A stretch of 64,000 nt of DNA from an uncultured bacterium (GCA_937889645.1 CALBZE010000101.1:1-64000), one strand, 5' to 3'. Shown: positions 8,888 through 17,660, numbered from the stretch's first letter. Numbers and translations: made by a program. Notes: generated from the letters alone by a model not told the origin.

Positions 8888-10155
8888 AGTTCCGCGAACT
8901 GGCTCTTGTGAGCGGCGTGGCGGCCGCCGTCGCGGCGGGGTGCGCGAAGGAGGTCTCGCCGACCGGCGGCCCGCCCGACCGCGAGCCGCCATTTGTCGTC
9001 GCCGTCGAACCCGAGGCGATGTCGGTCGTCCCGGGCTGGAAGGGGCCCGTCGTCATCCGGTTCAACGAGCGAATCAGCCAGCGGGGGATCGAGCAGGCGG
9101 TGACGGTCTCGCCGGAGACGGGCGAGGTCAAGGTCGAAAAAGGTCGGCGCGAGCTCCGCATCTCCTTGAAGGGCGGGTGGGAGCCCGATCGGGTCTACCG
9201 GATCGTCGTCCATCCGGTCGTTCAGGACCTGTTCGGGAACAAGCGCACCGAGCCGATCGACCTGGTCTTCTCGACCGGCCCGCCGATCCCGGCCACCGCG
9301 CTCGCCGGCCAGGTGCTGGATCGGCTGACGGGGAAGCCGGTCCAGGCCGCGCGGGTCGAGGCGACGCATCGCAGCGATTCGGTGACGTACGTCGCCGCCA
9401 CCGACAGCGCCGGCCTGTTCGCGCTGAGGCACATCCCCTCGGGCGTGTACGACGTTCGTGCGTACCTGGACCGAATCCCGAACCGCCTCGTCGATTTCTC
9501 CGAGCCGGTCGACTCCGGCGAGATCGCGCTGAGCGCCACGGACACGGCGGTGGTCCAATTCGCCCTGCTCGCGGCCGACACGACGCCGGCGCGCGTAACC
9601 GGTGCCAACGCGCCGGACACGACCCACGTGAGGGTCAGGCTCGACGACTTCCTGGACCCGGCGGTTCCGCTGGACGGCGTCCGGATCGAGATCTTCACGT
9701 TGCCCGACAGTTCTCTCGCCGTCGCGGCCGAAGCGATGCACGTGCATGAATTCGAGGCGCTCGTCGCGAGCCGGAAGGCCGCACGGGACTCGGCGGGCGG
9801 TGTGCCGGATTCGGTCGGCGTCGGGCGGGACTCGGCCGGCGTCGCAGATGCGGTCGCCGCGGTCGGCGAGCGCGCGGCGGCCGGAGGTGCCGCACCGGAC
9901 ACGGCCGCGCCTCTCCCGGCGCGGGAGTTCGTCGCCGTGCCGGCCTCGCCGTTGCCGCCCGGGGCGCGCTTCCTGGTGCGCGTCGAAGGTATACGCAACA
10001 TCCACGGGCTCGTGGGCGGCGGTGGCACGGCGGAATTCACGACGCCCGCCCCGCCCGCGCCGCAGGACACCGTGCCGCCGGACTCGCTCGCTCCGGCGGT
10101 GCCGCCGGATACCACCGGATCGCCGCTGCCCAGCCCGATCCTTCGACGACGATGA
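8884..10155 (+). CDS. Ig-like (SbsA/Big_5) domain lipoprotein
   Basis: 423 residues. A lipoprotein signal ends at VAAGC (Cys19 or 20). It is followed by an SbsA-type Ig-like domain (about 35-135, with FVVAVEPEAM..VVIRFNERI and LFGNKRTEPIDLVFSTGPPIP), then a carboxypeptidase-regulatory-like beta domain (about 140-205, ALAGQVLDRLTGKPVQAARV), and a Pro/Ala-rich C-terminus. Such proteins are common surface lipoproteins in Gemmatimonadota and Bacteroidota, usually of unknown role. The GTG start overlaps the valS stop, and its own stop overlaps selA, so its translation is tied to two housekeeping genes. No partner is evident. Confidence 0.85.
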   Translation: MKFRELALVSGVAAAVAAGCAKEVSPTGGPPDREPPFVVAVEPEAMSVVPGWKGPVVIRFNERISQRGIEQAVTVSPETGEVKVEKGRRELRISLKGGWEPDRVYRIVVHPVVQDLFGNKRTEPIDLVFSTGPPIPATALAGQVLDRLTGKPVQAARVEATHRSDSVTYVAATDSAGLFALRHIPSGVYDVRAYLDRIPNRLVDFSEPVDSGEIALSATDTAVVQFALLAADTTPARVTGANAPDTTHVRVRLDDFLDPAVPLDGVRIEIFTLPDSSLAVAAEAMHVHEFEALVASRKAARDSAGGVPDSVGVGRDSAGVADAVAAVGERAAAGGAAPDTAAPLPAREFVAVPASPLPPGARFLVRVEGIRNIHGLVGGGGTAEFTTPAPPAPQDTVPPDSLAPAVPPDTTGSPLPSPILRRR

Positions 10156-11576
10156 CGGACCCCCGCCGAGCGATCCCGTCAGTCGACCGCCTCCTCGCGA
10201 GCGAGGCGTTCGCGCCGGTCCTGGCCGGTGCGCCGCGAGGACTGGTGCGCGAGGTGCTGCAGGCCGTGCAGGACGAGGTGCGGCGCGGGCTCGCGGCCAC
10301 GGAAGCGACGGCCGACGGAGCCGGCGCCAGCGCGTCGCCGCTCCAGGATCCCACGGCCTGGAAGGACCCCGCATGGTGGGCCGACCGGGTGGCATCGCGA
10401 CTCGCGGACCGGACGCGCCCGTCGCTGCGGCCGGTGATCAATGCGACGGGCGTGGTCCTGCACACCAACCTCGGCCGCGCGCCGCTTCCTGCCGCGGCGC
10501 GCGAGGCGGTCGCGCGGGCGGCGGCGGGGTACATCAACCTCGAGTACGACCTGGAGGCCGGCGAACGCGGGTCCCGCTACGACCACTGCACGGCACTGCT
10601 GCGGGAACTGACGGGCGCCGAGGCAGCGCTGGTCGTCAACAACAACGCCGCCGCCCTAGTCCTCGCGCTGAACACCCTCGCCGAAGGGCGGGACGCCATC
10701 GTGAGCCGTGGCGAGCTGGTCGAGATCGGCGGCTCGTTCCGGGTCCCGGAGATCATGGCCAAGAGCGGCGCGCGCATGCGCGAGGTCGGCTCCACGAACA
10801 AGACTCGCCGGGAGGACTACGAGGCCGCGGTCACCGAGCAGACCGGCGCGATCCTCAAGGTTCACCGCTCGAACTTCCGGATCGTGGGCTTCACGGCCGA
10901 GGTCACGCTCCCGGAGTTGGCCACACTGGGGCAGGCGCGCGGGGTTCCCGTGATCAACGACCTCGGCTCCGGACTCCTCCTCGATCTCCAGCCGCTCGGG
11001 CTGCCGCACGAGCCTACGGCGCGCGAGGCGCTCGCCGCCGGCGCGGACGTCGTCACCATGAGCGGTGACAAGCTGCTTGGCGGCCCGCAAGCCGGGATCA
11101 TCCTCGGTCGCGCGGATCGGATCGCGCGGATGCGCAGGAACCCGCTCTGCCGGGCGTTCCGGGTGGACAAGCTGACGTTGGCCGCGCTCGAGGCGACGCT
11201 CGCTCTCTATCGTGACCCCGACGTCGCTCTGCGCGAGGTGCCGGTGCTGCGAATGATCGCGTTCGGGGCCGACGAGCTCGAGCGGAGAGCGCGGGCGTGG
11301 GCGGACCGACTTCGTGCGGCCGGCGTGGCGGCGGACGTCGCTCCCGGCGCATCCGCCATCGGCGGCGGCTCGTACCCGGGCGTCGAGCTGCCGACGTCGC
11401 TGGTAGCCATCGATCCCGCACCGCGCTCCGCGCGGGAGGTCGACGAAGCGCTGCGACGCGGCGAGCCGGCGGTCGTCGCCCGGATCGCCGACGGACGCGT
11501 CGTCCTCGATCCCAGGACGGTCTTCGAGGAAGAGGAGGCGGCGCTCCTTGAACGCGTGGTCGATGTCGCCGGGTGA
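10152..11576 (+). CDS. selA: L-seryl-tRNA(Sec) selenium transferase
   Basis: 474 residues, the usual SelA length. PLP-dependent enzyme that converts Ser-tRNA(Sec) to Sec-tRNA(Sec) with selenophosphate. The N-terminal tRNA-binding region begins IPSVDRLLAS, the core starts VINATGVVLHTNLGRAPL (95-112), and the PLP lysine motif MSGDKLLGGPQAG places Lys307. The ATG overlaps the preceding stop by 4 nt (ATGA). No selB, selD or tRNA-Sec is visible in this window. Homologues without a selenocysteine role are known in the wider SelA family, but the conservation here fits a true SelA. Confidence 0.93.
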   Translation: MTDPRRAIPSVDRLLASEAFAPVLAGAPRGLVREVLQAVQDEVRRGLAATEATADGAGASASPLQDPTAWKDPAWWADRVASRLADRTRPSLRPVINATGVVLHTNLGRAPLPAAAREAVARAAAGYINLEYDLEAGERGSRYDHCTALLRELTGAEAALVVNNNAAALVLALNTLAEGRDAIVSRGELVEIGGSFRVPEIMAKSGARMREVGSTNKTRREDYEAAVTEQTGAILKVHRSNFRIVGFTAEVTLPELATLGQARGVPVINDLGSGLLLDLQPLGLPHEPTAREALAAGADVVTMSGDKLLGGPQAGIILGRADRIARMRRNPLCRAFRVDKLTLAALEATLALYRDPDVALREVPVLRMIAFGADELERRARAWADRLRAAGVAADVAPGASAIGGGSYPGVELPTSLVAIDPAPRSAREVDEALRRGEPAVVARIADGRVVLDPRTVFEEEEAALLERVVDVAG

Positions 11577-12123
11577 GGGGGCCGGCAGGCCGGCGGCGTT
11601 CCTCGACCGGGACGGCACGCTGATCGTCGAGAAGGAGTACCTGGCCGACCCGGCCGGCGTCGAACTGATCCCGCGCGCCGCGGAGGCGCTTCGAACCCTC
11701 GCGGCTGCGGGGTACCGCCTGGTGGTCGTGACGAACCAGTCCGGGATCGCGCGCGGCTATTACACGGAGGCGGATTTCCTGGCCGTCCAGCGGCGGGTCG
11801 AGGAACGCTTCGCCGAAGCCGGGGTCCGCTTCAATGGCGTTTACTTCTGCCCGCACCACCCCGAGATCACGGGCCCGTGCGACTGCAGGAAACCCGGGCT
11901 CGGGATGTACCGCCGCGCGGCGCGGGAACTCGGACTCGACCCGGCGCGTTCGATCTACGTGGGCGACCGGGTGACCGACGTAATCCCCGCCCGCGAGCTG
12001 GGCGGCCTGGGGTTCCTGGTTCGCACCGGCTACGGTGAGCTTCACGCGGCGCAGGCGCCGCCCGGCGTGCTCGTCGTCGACGACCTCGCGGAGGTCGCGA
12101 GAGTCGCGAAGCGCCGCTCCTGA
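11563..12123 (+). CDS. gmhB: D-glycero-beta-D-manno-heptose 1,7-bisphosphate 7-phosphatase (GmhB-like)
   Basis: 186 residues, HAD-superfamily phosphatase of the GmhB/HisB-N type. Motif I is FLDRDGTL with Asp15 and Asp17, and motif II is VVVTNQSGIARG. A zinc-binding Cys/His loop YFCPHHP..GPCDCRKP is present, with motif III/IV at KPGLGMYRRA and YVGDRVTDVIPA. It removes the 7-phosphate in heptose synthesis for lipopolysaccharide. The ATG at 11563 is chosen, overlapping selA by 14 nt; TTG at 11548 is an alternative. Specificity between heptose and histidinol phosphate is inferred from the Cys loop and the lack of a dehydratase domain. Confidence 0.88.
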   Translation: MSPGEGAGRPAAFLDRDGTLIVEKEYLADPAGVELIPRAAEALRTLAAAGYRLVVVTNQSGIARGYYTEADFLAVQRRVEERFAEAGVRFNGVYFCPHHPEITGPCDCRKPGLGMYRRAARELGLDPARSIYVGDRVTDVIPARELGGLGFLVRTGYGELHAAQAPPGVLVVDDLAEVARVAKRRS

Positions 12124-12138
12124 CGCGGCGATCCGGGG

Positions 12139-12167
12139 TTGACACCCCCAGCGCCGCCGTCTATCCT
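12139..12167 (+). promoter_or_regulatory. Predicted sigma70-type promoter for the Fe-S carrier gene
   Basis: A perfect -35 TTGACA (12139-12144), a 17-nt spacer and TATCCT (12162-12167), 85 nt upstream of the start codon. This is one of the strongest promoter matches in the window. Confidence 0.65.
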
Positions 12168-12252
12168 TGGCTTGAAACCTGCGCCGTTCGAGGGGGTACC
12201 CTCAGGCCGGGGTCACCGGGAGAGGATCCCGAACACGATAGAGGAGGATTGG

Positions 12253-12582
12253 ATGACCATCACGGTCACGCCGACTGCGATTTCCGAGGTGCAGAAGTTC
12301 ATGGAGGAGCAGGGCGCGGCGGAGACGGCCGGCCTTCGCGTGGCCGTTCTGCCGGGCGGCTGCTCCGGCTTCCAGTACGGGCTGAACATCGAGGATGAGG
12401 CCCAGGAGGACGACGAGGTGATCGAGCTGAACGGGCTGCGCGTCTTCGTCGATCCGTTCAGCGCGCAGTATCTCGACGGAGTCGAGATCGACTACGTCAC
12501 GACGATGATGGGTTCGGGCTTCACGTTCAACAACCCGAACGCCGTCGGCAGCTGCGGCTGCGGCAGTTCGTTCACCGTCTGA
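12253..12582 (+). CDS. IscA/ErpA-type iron-sulfur cluster assembly/carrier protein
   Basis: 109 residues, A-type carrier of the HesB/IscA/ErpA family. The three cysteine ligands are present: Cys37 in LPGGCSGFQYG, and Cys101 and Cys103 in the C-terminal GSCGCGSSF. The family delivers 2Fe-2S or 4Fe-4S clusters to apoproteins in the cytoplasm. The ATG at 12253 is set by a GAGGAGG ribosome binding site (12241-12247). It stands alone, not in an isc/suf operon, with its own promoter upstream and a hairpin downstream, which suits an ErpA-like stand-alone carrier. Confidence 0.94.
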   Translation: MTITVTPTAISEVQKFMEEQGAAETAGLRVAVLPGGCSGFQYGLNIEDEAQEDDEVIELNGLRVFVDPFSAQYLDGVEIDYVTTMMGSGFTFNNPNAVGSCGCGSSFTV

Positions 12583-12610
12583 GCTGCGTCCGAACAACGG
12601 ATGGTCGAGT

Positions 12611-12643
12611 GACGGGCTCGCGGGGGCTGCCTGCGAGCCCGTC
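12611..12643 (+). terminator. Hairpin downstream of the Fe-S carrier gene
   Basis: Perfect 11-bp inverted repeat GACGGGCTCGC (12611-12621) and its complement (12633-12643) around an 11-nt loop, 28 nt after the stop. There is no clear T-run, so it may be a weak or Rho-assisted terminator. Confidence 0.5.
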
Positions 12644-12724
12644 GTCGCTTGTGTACCTTCAGGAAGAGGTGGCCACGCGGGTCCTCCATTGTACCCGCGG
12701 GATTCGATCGCATCGGAGGCGAGC

Positions 12725-13402
12725 ATGGCGGCAGACCTGGCGACGGGTCCGCTGGAGGTCCGGGTCTTCTCGGGCCCGATGATGGGAGAGAACGCGTACC
12801 TCGTCCGGGGGCGCGGCCACGACACGGCCGTCGCGATCGATCCGGGCGAGGGCGCAGTGGCGATGGCGGGTGCTCTGGAGGCGGAGGGGCTGGCGCTCGA
12901 GGCGATCCTCCTCACACATGCCCATTTCGATCACATTGAAGGCGTCGCGGATCTCGTGCGGCGGACCGGCGCGCCGATCTACCTGCACCCGGACGCCCGG
13001 CCCTGGTACGACCGTGCGCCGGAGCAGGCGGCGTTGTTCGGGATGCGGGTCGAGGCGCCGCCGCCCCCGTCTCATGCCCTTGGTCACGGCCAGCTTCTCG
13101 AGCTAGGCGGCACGCGTTTCGAGGTCCGGGACGCGCCGGGGCACGCACCCGGGCATGTGATCCTGTACGTCGAGGATGCCGGCGTCGCGTTCGTCGGCGA
13201 CGTCGTCTTCCAGGGCTCGATCGGCAGGACCGACCTCCCCGGCGGCGATTTCCAGCAGCTCATGCGATCGATCCGTGAGCAGGTCCTCTCGCTCCCGGAC
13301 CATACCGTGCTGTATCCCGGCCACGGCCCCGAGACGACGGTCGGGCACGAGCGCGCCACGAACCCGTTCCTCGCCCCGCAGTATCGGGGCGGCTTCGCTT
13401 GA
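12725..13402 (+). CDS. MBL-fold hydrolase (glyoxalase II-like)
   Basis: 225 residues, metallo-beta-lactamase fold. The di-metal motif THAHFDHIEG (His65, His67, Asp69, His70) is complete. HAPGHVILYV and FVGDVVFQGSIGRTDLPGGD supply the later His and Asp ligands, and PGHGPETTVGHERATNPF is the typical end of the hydroxyacylglutathione hydrolase-like subgroup. The substrate is probably a thioester, but this is not certain. The ATG at 12725 follows a GGAGGCG site; an upstream TTG in frame is less likely. The stop lies within the TTGACG that begins the purN start region, so the two genes are probably co-transcribed. Confidence 0.9.
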   Translation: MAADLATGPLEVRVFSGPMMGENAYLVRGRGHDTAVAIDPGEGAVAMAGALEAEGLALEAILLTHAHFDHIEGVADLVRRTGAPIYLHPDARPWYDRAPEQAALFGMRVEAPPPPSHALGHGQLLELGGTRFEVRDAPGHAPGHVILYVEDAGVAFVGDVVFQGSIGRTDLPGGDFQQLMRSIREQVLSLPDHTVLYPGHGPETTVGHERATNPFLAPQYRGGFA

Positions 13403-13407
13403 CGAGC

Positions 13408-14136
13408 ATGGCGGACAACGCAGCCGGTGCCGGGGCGCGAGCGGTCCCGATCGCCGTCTTCGCTTCGGGCGGCGGGTCGAACCTGCAGGCGATCCTGAAG
13501 CACCTGTCCGGGCCCGCGGGGAGCGAGGCGCGCGTTGCGCTCGTGGTGAGCGACAGGGCGGATGCCGTCGCGCTGGAGCGCGCCGCGCGTGCGGGCGTGC
13601 CTGCGCGGGTGATCCCGGTACGCGGCCGCCCGGCCGACGACGTGGCCCGCGAGACGCTCGACGCGCTCGCCGCCGCGGGCGTTCGCCTGATCGCCCTCGC
13701 CGGATACCTCCAGCTGATCCCGGCGGAGGTCGTTCACGCGTTCCGGGACCGGATCGTGAACATCCACCCGTCGCTCCTCCCCGCGTTCGGCGGGAAGGGG
13801 ATGTACGGCATTCGGGTCCACCGTGCCGTTCTCGAGGCCGGCTGCCGCGTGAGCGGTGCGACCGTGCACCTGGTCGACGAGGAGTACGACCGAGGCCGGA
13901 TCCTCCTCCAGTGGCCGGTCCCCGTCCGGCCGGACGACTCTCCTGAGACGCTTGCGGCGCGCGTGCTGCGCGTCGAACATGCGATCTACCCGATGGTCGT
14001 CGAGGCGCTCGCCCGGAGTATCGCATCCGGCGGCGACGTCGGGGCGTTCCACGTCCCGGACTCGACGACGTTCATGCTGGCAGACGACGACGCACCCGAC
14101 GCACGGCAGGTACGGCGGGCGCTCGGGTTGGAATGA
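13408..14136 (+). CDS. purN: Phosphoribosylglycinamide formyltransferase
   Basis: 242 residues. Uses 10-formyl-THF to formylate GAR in step 3 of purine synthesis. VFASGGGSNLQAIL (18-30) binds the phosphate, and NIHPSLLPAFGGKGMYG carries the catalytic Asn/His pair. The formyl-loop ATVHLVDEEYDRGRIL holds the conserved Asp. The ATG at 13408 is preferred; TTG at 13399 overlaps the upstream stop. It is followed 28 nt later by purH, which performs the last two steps, so a purine gene pair is evident. The C-terminus is somewhat longer than in E. coli PurN. Confidence 0.95.
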   Translation: MADNAAGAGARAVPIAVFASGGGSNLQAILKHLSGPAGSEARVALVVSDRADAVALERAARAGVPARVIPVRGRPADDVARETLDALAAAGVRLIALAGYLQLIPAEVVHAFRDRIVNIHPSLLPAFGGKGMYGIRVHRAVLEAGCRVSGATVHLVDEEYDRGRILLQWPVPVRPDDSPETLAARVLRVEHAIYPMVVEALARSIASGGDVGAFHVPDSTTFMLADDDAPDARQVRRALGLE

Positions 14137-14164
14137 CACGAACGCAAGGCGAGGGCGTGGGGCG

Positions 14165-15739
14165 ATGCCGAGGGCGATACTTAGCGTTTCGGACAAGAGA
14201 GGATTGATCGATTTCGCGCGCGGACTGCGGGATCTCGGGTGGGAGATCATCTCCACCGGCGGCACCGCGCGCATGCTGGCAGAGGCCGGGATCGACGTCC
14301 GCGGAGTGAGCGACGTGACCGGGCACCCCGAGATCATGGACGGCCGGGTCAAGACGCTGCACCCGGCAATTCACTCCGGCCTCCTCGCCCGGCGCGACGT
14401 CCCCGGCGACCTCGAGGCGATGGAGCGGCTCGGCTACGCCGGGATCGACCTCGTCGCCGTGAACCTCTACCCGTTCCGCGAGACGGTCGCCCGCGGCGCC
14501 GCGCTCGCCGAGGCGATGGAGCAGGTGGACATCGGCGGGCCGACGATGCTGCGCGCCGCGGCCAAGAACCACGCCTGGGTCGTACCGGTCGTGGATCCGG
14601 ACGACTACCCGCTCGTGCTCGACGCGCTTCGCAGCGGCGGCGTGCCGCACGAGCTGCGCGTTCGGCTCGCGGCGAAGGTCTTCGCCCACACGGCGTCGTA
14701 CGACGCGGCGATCGCGGAGTACCTGCAGCGCGAGGCGGCCGCGATGGGCGGAGAGGCGACGTCGTCCGCCGCCGAGTTCCCGGCGTCCGTCACGCTCCGG
14801 CTCACGAAGGTGCAGGACCTGCGCTACGGCGAGAACCCCGACCAGACGGCCGCGTTCTACGCCGAGGACGGCGCGCCGCTCGGATCCCTGCCGCGCCTCA
14901 ACCAGCTCCACGGCAAGGAGCTCTCCTTCAACAACCTGCTCGACATCGAGGGCGCCGTCCTCGCGGTCTCGGCGTGGGCCGACAGCGACCGCGCGGCGTG
15001 CGCGATCGTGAAGCACACCACGCCGTGCGGGATCGCGCTCGGCGAGGACGCGGAGGACGCGTACCGGCGCGCGCTCGAGACGGACCCGGTCTCGGCGTTC
15101 GGCGGCATCGTCGCGCTCAACGTGCCGGTCACGGGCGCCGCGGCGCAGGCGATGGCGAGCACCTTCCTCGAGGTCATCGTCGCGCCCGGCTTCGACGACG
15201 ACGCGCTCGAGGCGCTCCGCGCCAAGAAGAACCTGCGCCTGATCGCGCTCCCGATCGAGCCGGCGGGCGCGGAGGAGCTGGACTACAAGAGGGTGCGGGG
15301 CGGGTTCGTCGTGCAGCGGCGAATGCGCATGACGTTTCCGGAGGACGAATGGCGGGTCGTGACGAAGCGTCCGCCGACCGACCGGGAGTGGAACGACCTG
15401 CGCTTCGCCTGGCGAGCCGTCGCCTCCGTCAAGTCCAACGCGATCGTGCTCGCGGAGAACGAGCGGCTCGTCGGGATCGGCGCGGGTCAGATGAGCCGCG
15501 TCGATTCGTCGCGCATCGCGGTCATGAAGGCCCACGACCAGGGCTTCGAGCTACGCGACTCGGTCCTCGCCTCGGACGCGTTCTTCCCCTTCCGCGACGG
15601 GATCGATGCCGCCGCCGAGGCGGGCGTGACCGCGGTGATCCAGCCGGGCGGCTCGGTCCGGGACGAAGAGGTGATCGCCGCCGCCGACGAGCATGGGATC
15701 GCCATGGTCTTCACTGGCCGACGGCTGTTTCGTCACTGA
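14165..15739 (+). CDS. purH: Bifunctional AICAR formyltransferase / IMP cyclohydrolase
   Basis: 524 residues, the full bifunctional length. The N-terminal MGS-like IMP cyclohydrolase domain starts ILSVSDKRGLIDFARGL and includes STGGT and GHPEIMDGRVKTLHP. The C-terminal AICAR transformylase domain includes RYGENPDQTAAFY, the catalytic Lys-His in IVKHTTPCG, and VKSNAIVLAEN. It completes de novo IMP synthesis. The ATG at 14165 begins exactly at the family N-terminus. It is downstream of purN in the same operon. Confidence 0.97.
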   Translation: MPRAILSVSDKRGLIDFARGLRDLGWEIISTGGTARMLAEAGIDVRGVSDVTGHPEIMDGRVKTLHPAIHSGLLARRDVPGDLEAMERLGYAGIDLVAVNLYPFRETVARGAALAEAMEQVDIGGPTMLRAAAKNHAWVVPVVDPDDYPLVLDALRSGGVPHELRVRLAAKVFAHTASYDAAIAEYLQREAAAMGGEATSSAAEFPASVTLRLTKVQDLRYGENPDQTAAFYAEDGAPLGSLPRLNQLHGKELSFNNLLDIEGAVLAVSAWADSDRAACAIVKHTTPCGIALGEDAEDAYRRALETDPVSAFGGIVALNVPVTGAAAQAMASTFLEVIVAPGFDDDALEALRAKKNLRLIALPIEPAGAEELDYKRVRGGFVVQRRMRMTFPEDEWRVVTKRPPTDREWNDLRFAWRAVASVKSNAIVLAENERLVGIGAGQMSRVDSSRIAVMKAHDQGFELRDSVLASDAFFPFRDGIDAAAEAGVTAVIQPGGSVRDEEVIAAADEHGIAMVFTGRRLFRH

Positions 15740-15798
15740 GCGCGGTCGGCGGCGCGGGCGCCGTTCGCGGTGCCGCCGCGCTCCGCCAACCAGCCGTG

Positions 15799-16125
15799 TC
15801 AGTTTCCGGCGGGCGCGGCATGGGCCGGCGCCGCCCGGCGCGCCCGCATCTTCTGCCGCCCGCGAACGAGCTGGCGCCGGAGCCGCTGGACGGCGCGATG
15901 GAACGCCGTGCCCAGGTCCTCGGCATCGCCTCGCGCGAAGACATCGGGCATCCTGGCCACCTTCAGAAGGACATCGACGCGATAGAGCCTGCCGTCGTGC
16001 TCGAAAGCGATGTCCGCCGCCAGGAGCCGGGGATCGAACCGTCGGAGCTCCTCCACACGCCGCTGCGCATGCAGGATGACGGTTTCCGGGACCGTGCAGT
16101 GCCGGGCGATGACCCTGATGTTCAT
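15799..16125 (-). CDS. Ribosome hibernation-promoting factor family protein, short form (HPF/RaiA)
   Basis: 108 residues. MNIRVIARHCTVPETVILHAQRRVEELRRF is followed by a beta strand, then DVFARGDAEDLGTAFHRAVQRLRRQL. This matches the beta-alpha-beta-beta-beta-alpha fold of the sigma-54 modulation/S30EA family that binds the 30S decoding centre in stationary phase. A basic Arg-rich tail ends the protein, and the long-form C-terminal dimerisation domain is absent. The start at 16125 has a GGAGGT site. It converges on purH. Confidence 0.8.
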   Translation of the reverse strand: MNIRVIARHCTVPETVILHAQRRVEELRRFDPRLLAADIAFEHDGRLYRVDVLLKVARMPDVFARGDAEDLGTAFHRAVQRLRRQLVRGRQKMRARRAAPAHAAPAGN

Positions 16126-16283
16126 GATGCTACCTCCGGGCTGCGTCGCTCACGTTCGCGCGCGAGACGGGCGCCGCGCCCGGCGGGCCCGAGCGGCTCG
16201 CCTCACGCATCACAAGCATAACCGAACGGCGTTCGTCCGTCTGTCGGGCAATCGACTGAACTTCTCGTGGGGGGAACGACGAC

Positions 16284-17471
16284 ATGGAGCGCTACCTCGC
16301 GATGAGTCGCATTCCCATGCCTGTCTCGAAGATCGGGCCGCTGGCAACGCTGATGGTCGTGCTGATCGGGTGCGGTGCCGACAGTGGAGGCTCACTGGCC
16401 GATTCGTTCGAGCCGCCGGAGGCGTGCTCGTTCCCGCCCGGCCCGAGTCGATGGGCCGGCGGTTCCTACAGGGAGACCGCCCGCGCCGGTAACACCGAGG
16501 ACGTTTGGTTTGCCAGCATCGGCGGTGTGCACTGGGCCGATGACGAGCTCTACGTCTTCGACATGGGCAACGCACGGGTGGTCCGCCTCACGTCGGACCT
16601 CGCGTACGTGGGATCGTTCGGCCGCGAAGGAGATGGTCCGGGGGAGTTCCTGAAATGGCGGCTGCCGGGCGGCGTACCGTGGCGCCGGCTTCACGGGAGC
16701 AACGGACTGCTCGTCGTATTCGACGAAGGTCGACGCGTCAGTCTCTTCGACGCCAAAGGGAATTTTCGGGAGAACCTGATCTCTGATCCGGCCGGCGCGG
16801 GGATGTCGATCACGATACGGGGGGTGCGTCTCACTCCCTACGGCTTGTTCTTCGATTGGAGCGGCCAGTACGCTCCCGACCGACCGCCGGTTCGGGCGGA
16901 CAGCGTGCCATACCAGGTGAGGCGGTGGGCGAACGGCACCGTGTCGCCGGTGCTCGAGTTGACGGTTGCGGCGAACCCGATCGCCCGCCCCGGCGTCCCA
17001 TTCAGGGGGCCGACGCAAGCGCGACCCCTCTGGGACGTTGCCGGGAGCTGTGTCGTCGCGTCCGACGGCGCGAGCCCATGGCTCGTGGTGGCGTCGATCG
17101 ACGGCTCCCATGTGGACACGCTCGCGATAGAGCTACCGAATCGAAGGCCGCCGGCATTCGATCGCAAGGCGCTCGCACAGCTGGCTGCCATGGCCGGTGG
17201 GGGCGGCCACATCCCCGAGCCGACCGCGATCCTCCGGATCCGCGACCTGATCCTGGATCCGGACGGCCACGTCTGGCTGTTGCCGATCCAACCGGACCCC
17301 GCGCCGACGGGAGGGGTCGAGGTATTGCGGGTGTCGATCGCGACCGGGGAGACGGTCGTGGACACGGTTCCGATCTTCCCGGCCGTGTTCGGTCCGCCAG
17401 GGGTGTACTTCGGTATGCCTCGTACTTCCTTCGACGAGCCAATGGTCGCGCGCATCGAAATGGAGCCGTAG
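16284..17471 (+). CDS. Six-bladed beta-propeller (NHL-like) lipoprotein
   Basis: 395 residues. An N-terminal hydrophobic segment ends in a lipobox-like VVLIGCGAD. Repeats of the blade type are visible: DDELYVFDMGNARVVRLT, SFGREGDGPGEF, NGLLVVFDEGRRVSLFDAKG, and LDPDGHVWLLPIQ. This is the secreted six-bladed beta-propeller family abundant in Gemmatimonadota, whose ligand is unknown. The ATG at 16284 follows a GGGGGAA site; ATG at 16302 is an alternative. It is a monocistronic gene upstream of tRNA-Ser. Confidence 0.8.
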   Translation: MERYLAMSRIPMPVSKIGPLATLMVVLIGCGADSGGSLADSFEPPEACSFPPGPSRWAGGSYRETARAGNTEDVWFASIGGVHWADDELYVFDMGNARVVRLTSDLAYVGSFGREGDGPGEFLKWRLPGGVPWRRLHGSNGLLVVFDEGRRVSLFDAKGNFRENLISDPAGAGMSITIRGVRLTPYGLFFDWSGQYAPDRPPVRADSVPYQVRRWANGTVSPVLELTVAANPIARPGVPFRGPTQARPLWDVAGSCVVASDGASPWLVVASIDGSHVDTLAIELPNRRPPAFDRKALAQLAAMAGGGGHIPEPTAILRIRDLILDPDGHVWLLPIQPDPAPTGGVEVLRVSIATGETVVDTVPIFPAVFGPPGVYFGMPRTSFDEPMVARIEMEP

Positions 17472-17525
17472 AAAGGCTGGCCAAGGAGCGCGATTTTGGT
17501 TAATTTTCTATGACCATTGCACTTC

Positions 17526-17609
17526 GGAGGGCTAGACCTAATTGGTAAGGCAGCGGTCTTGAAAACCGCCGGGCGCAAGCCCTTCAGGGTTCGAATCCCT
17601 GGCCCTCCG
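17526..17609 (+). tRNA. tRNA-Ser(UGA)
   Basis: 84 nt with complete cloverleaf pairing: acceptor GGAGGGC (17526-17532) with GCCCTCC (17602-17608) and discriminator G. The anticodon stem GCGGT/ACCGC encloses the loop CTTGAAA, giving anticodon TGA (reads UCA). A long variable arm GGGC-GCAA-GCCC is the class II mark of serine tRNAs, and the T-arm CAGGG-TTCGAAT-CCCTG is intact. CCA is not encoded. The anticodon is UGA, not UCA, so this is not tRNA-Sec. Confidence 0.95.
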
Positions 17610-17620
17610 CTGCCGGACGC

Positions 17621-17654
17621 CCCCCGGGAAACTCCTCCCGGGGGCATTTTCTTT
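17621..17654 (+). terminator. Rho-independent terminator of tRNA-Ser
   Basis: CCCCCGGGA (17621-17629) pairs with TCCCGGGGG (17636-17644) across a 6-nt loop, followed by CATTTTCTTT. It lies 11 nt after the tRNA. Confidence 0.85.
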
Positions 17655-17660
17655 CGCCTG

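Noticed and set aside
6401..8992. 863-codon minus-strand reading opposite valS
   Set aside because: Antisense shadow created by high GC; low complexity and no family.
17526..17609. tRNA-Sec near selA
   Set aside because: The long variable arm suggests Ser or Sec, but the 7-nt anticodon loop CTTGAAA gives anticodon TGA (Ser), not TCA (Sec).
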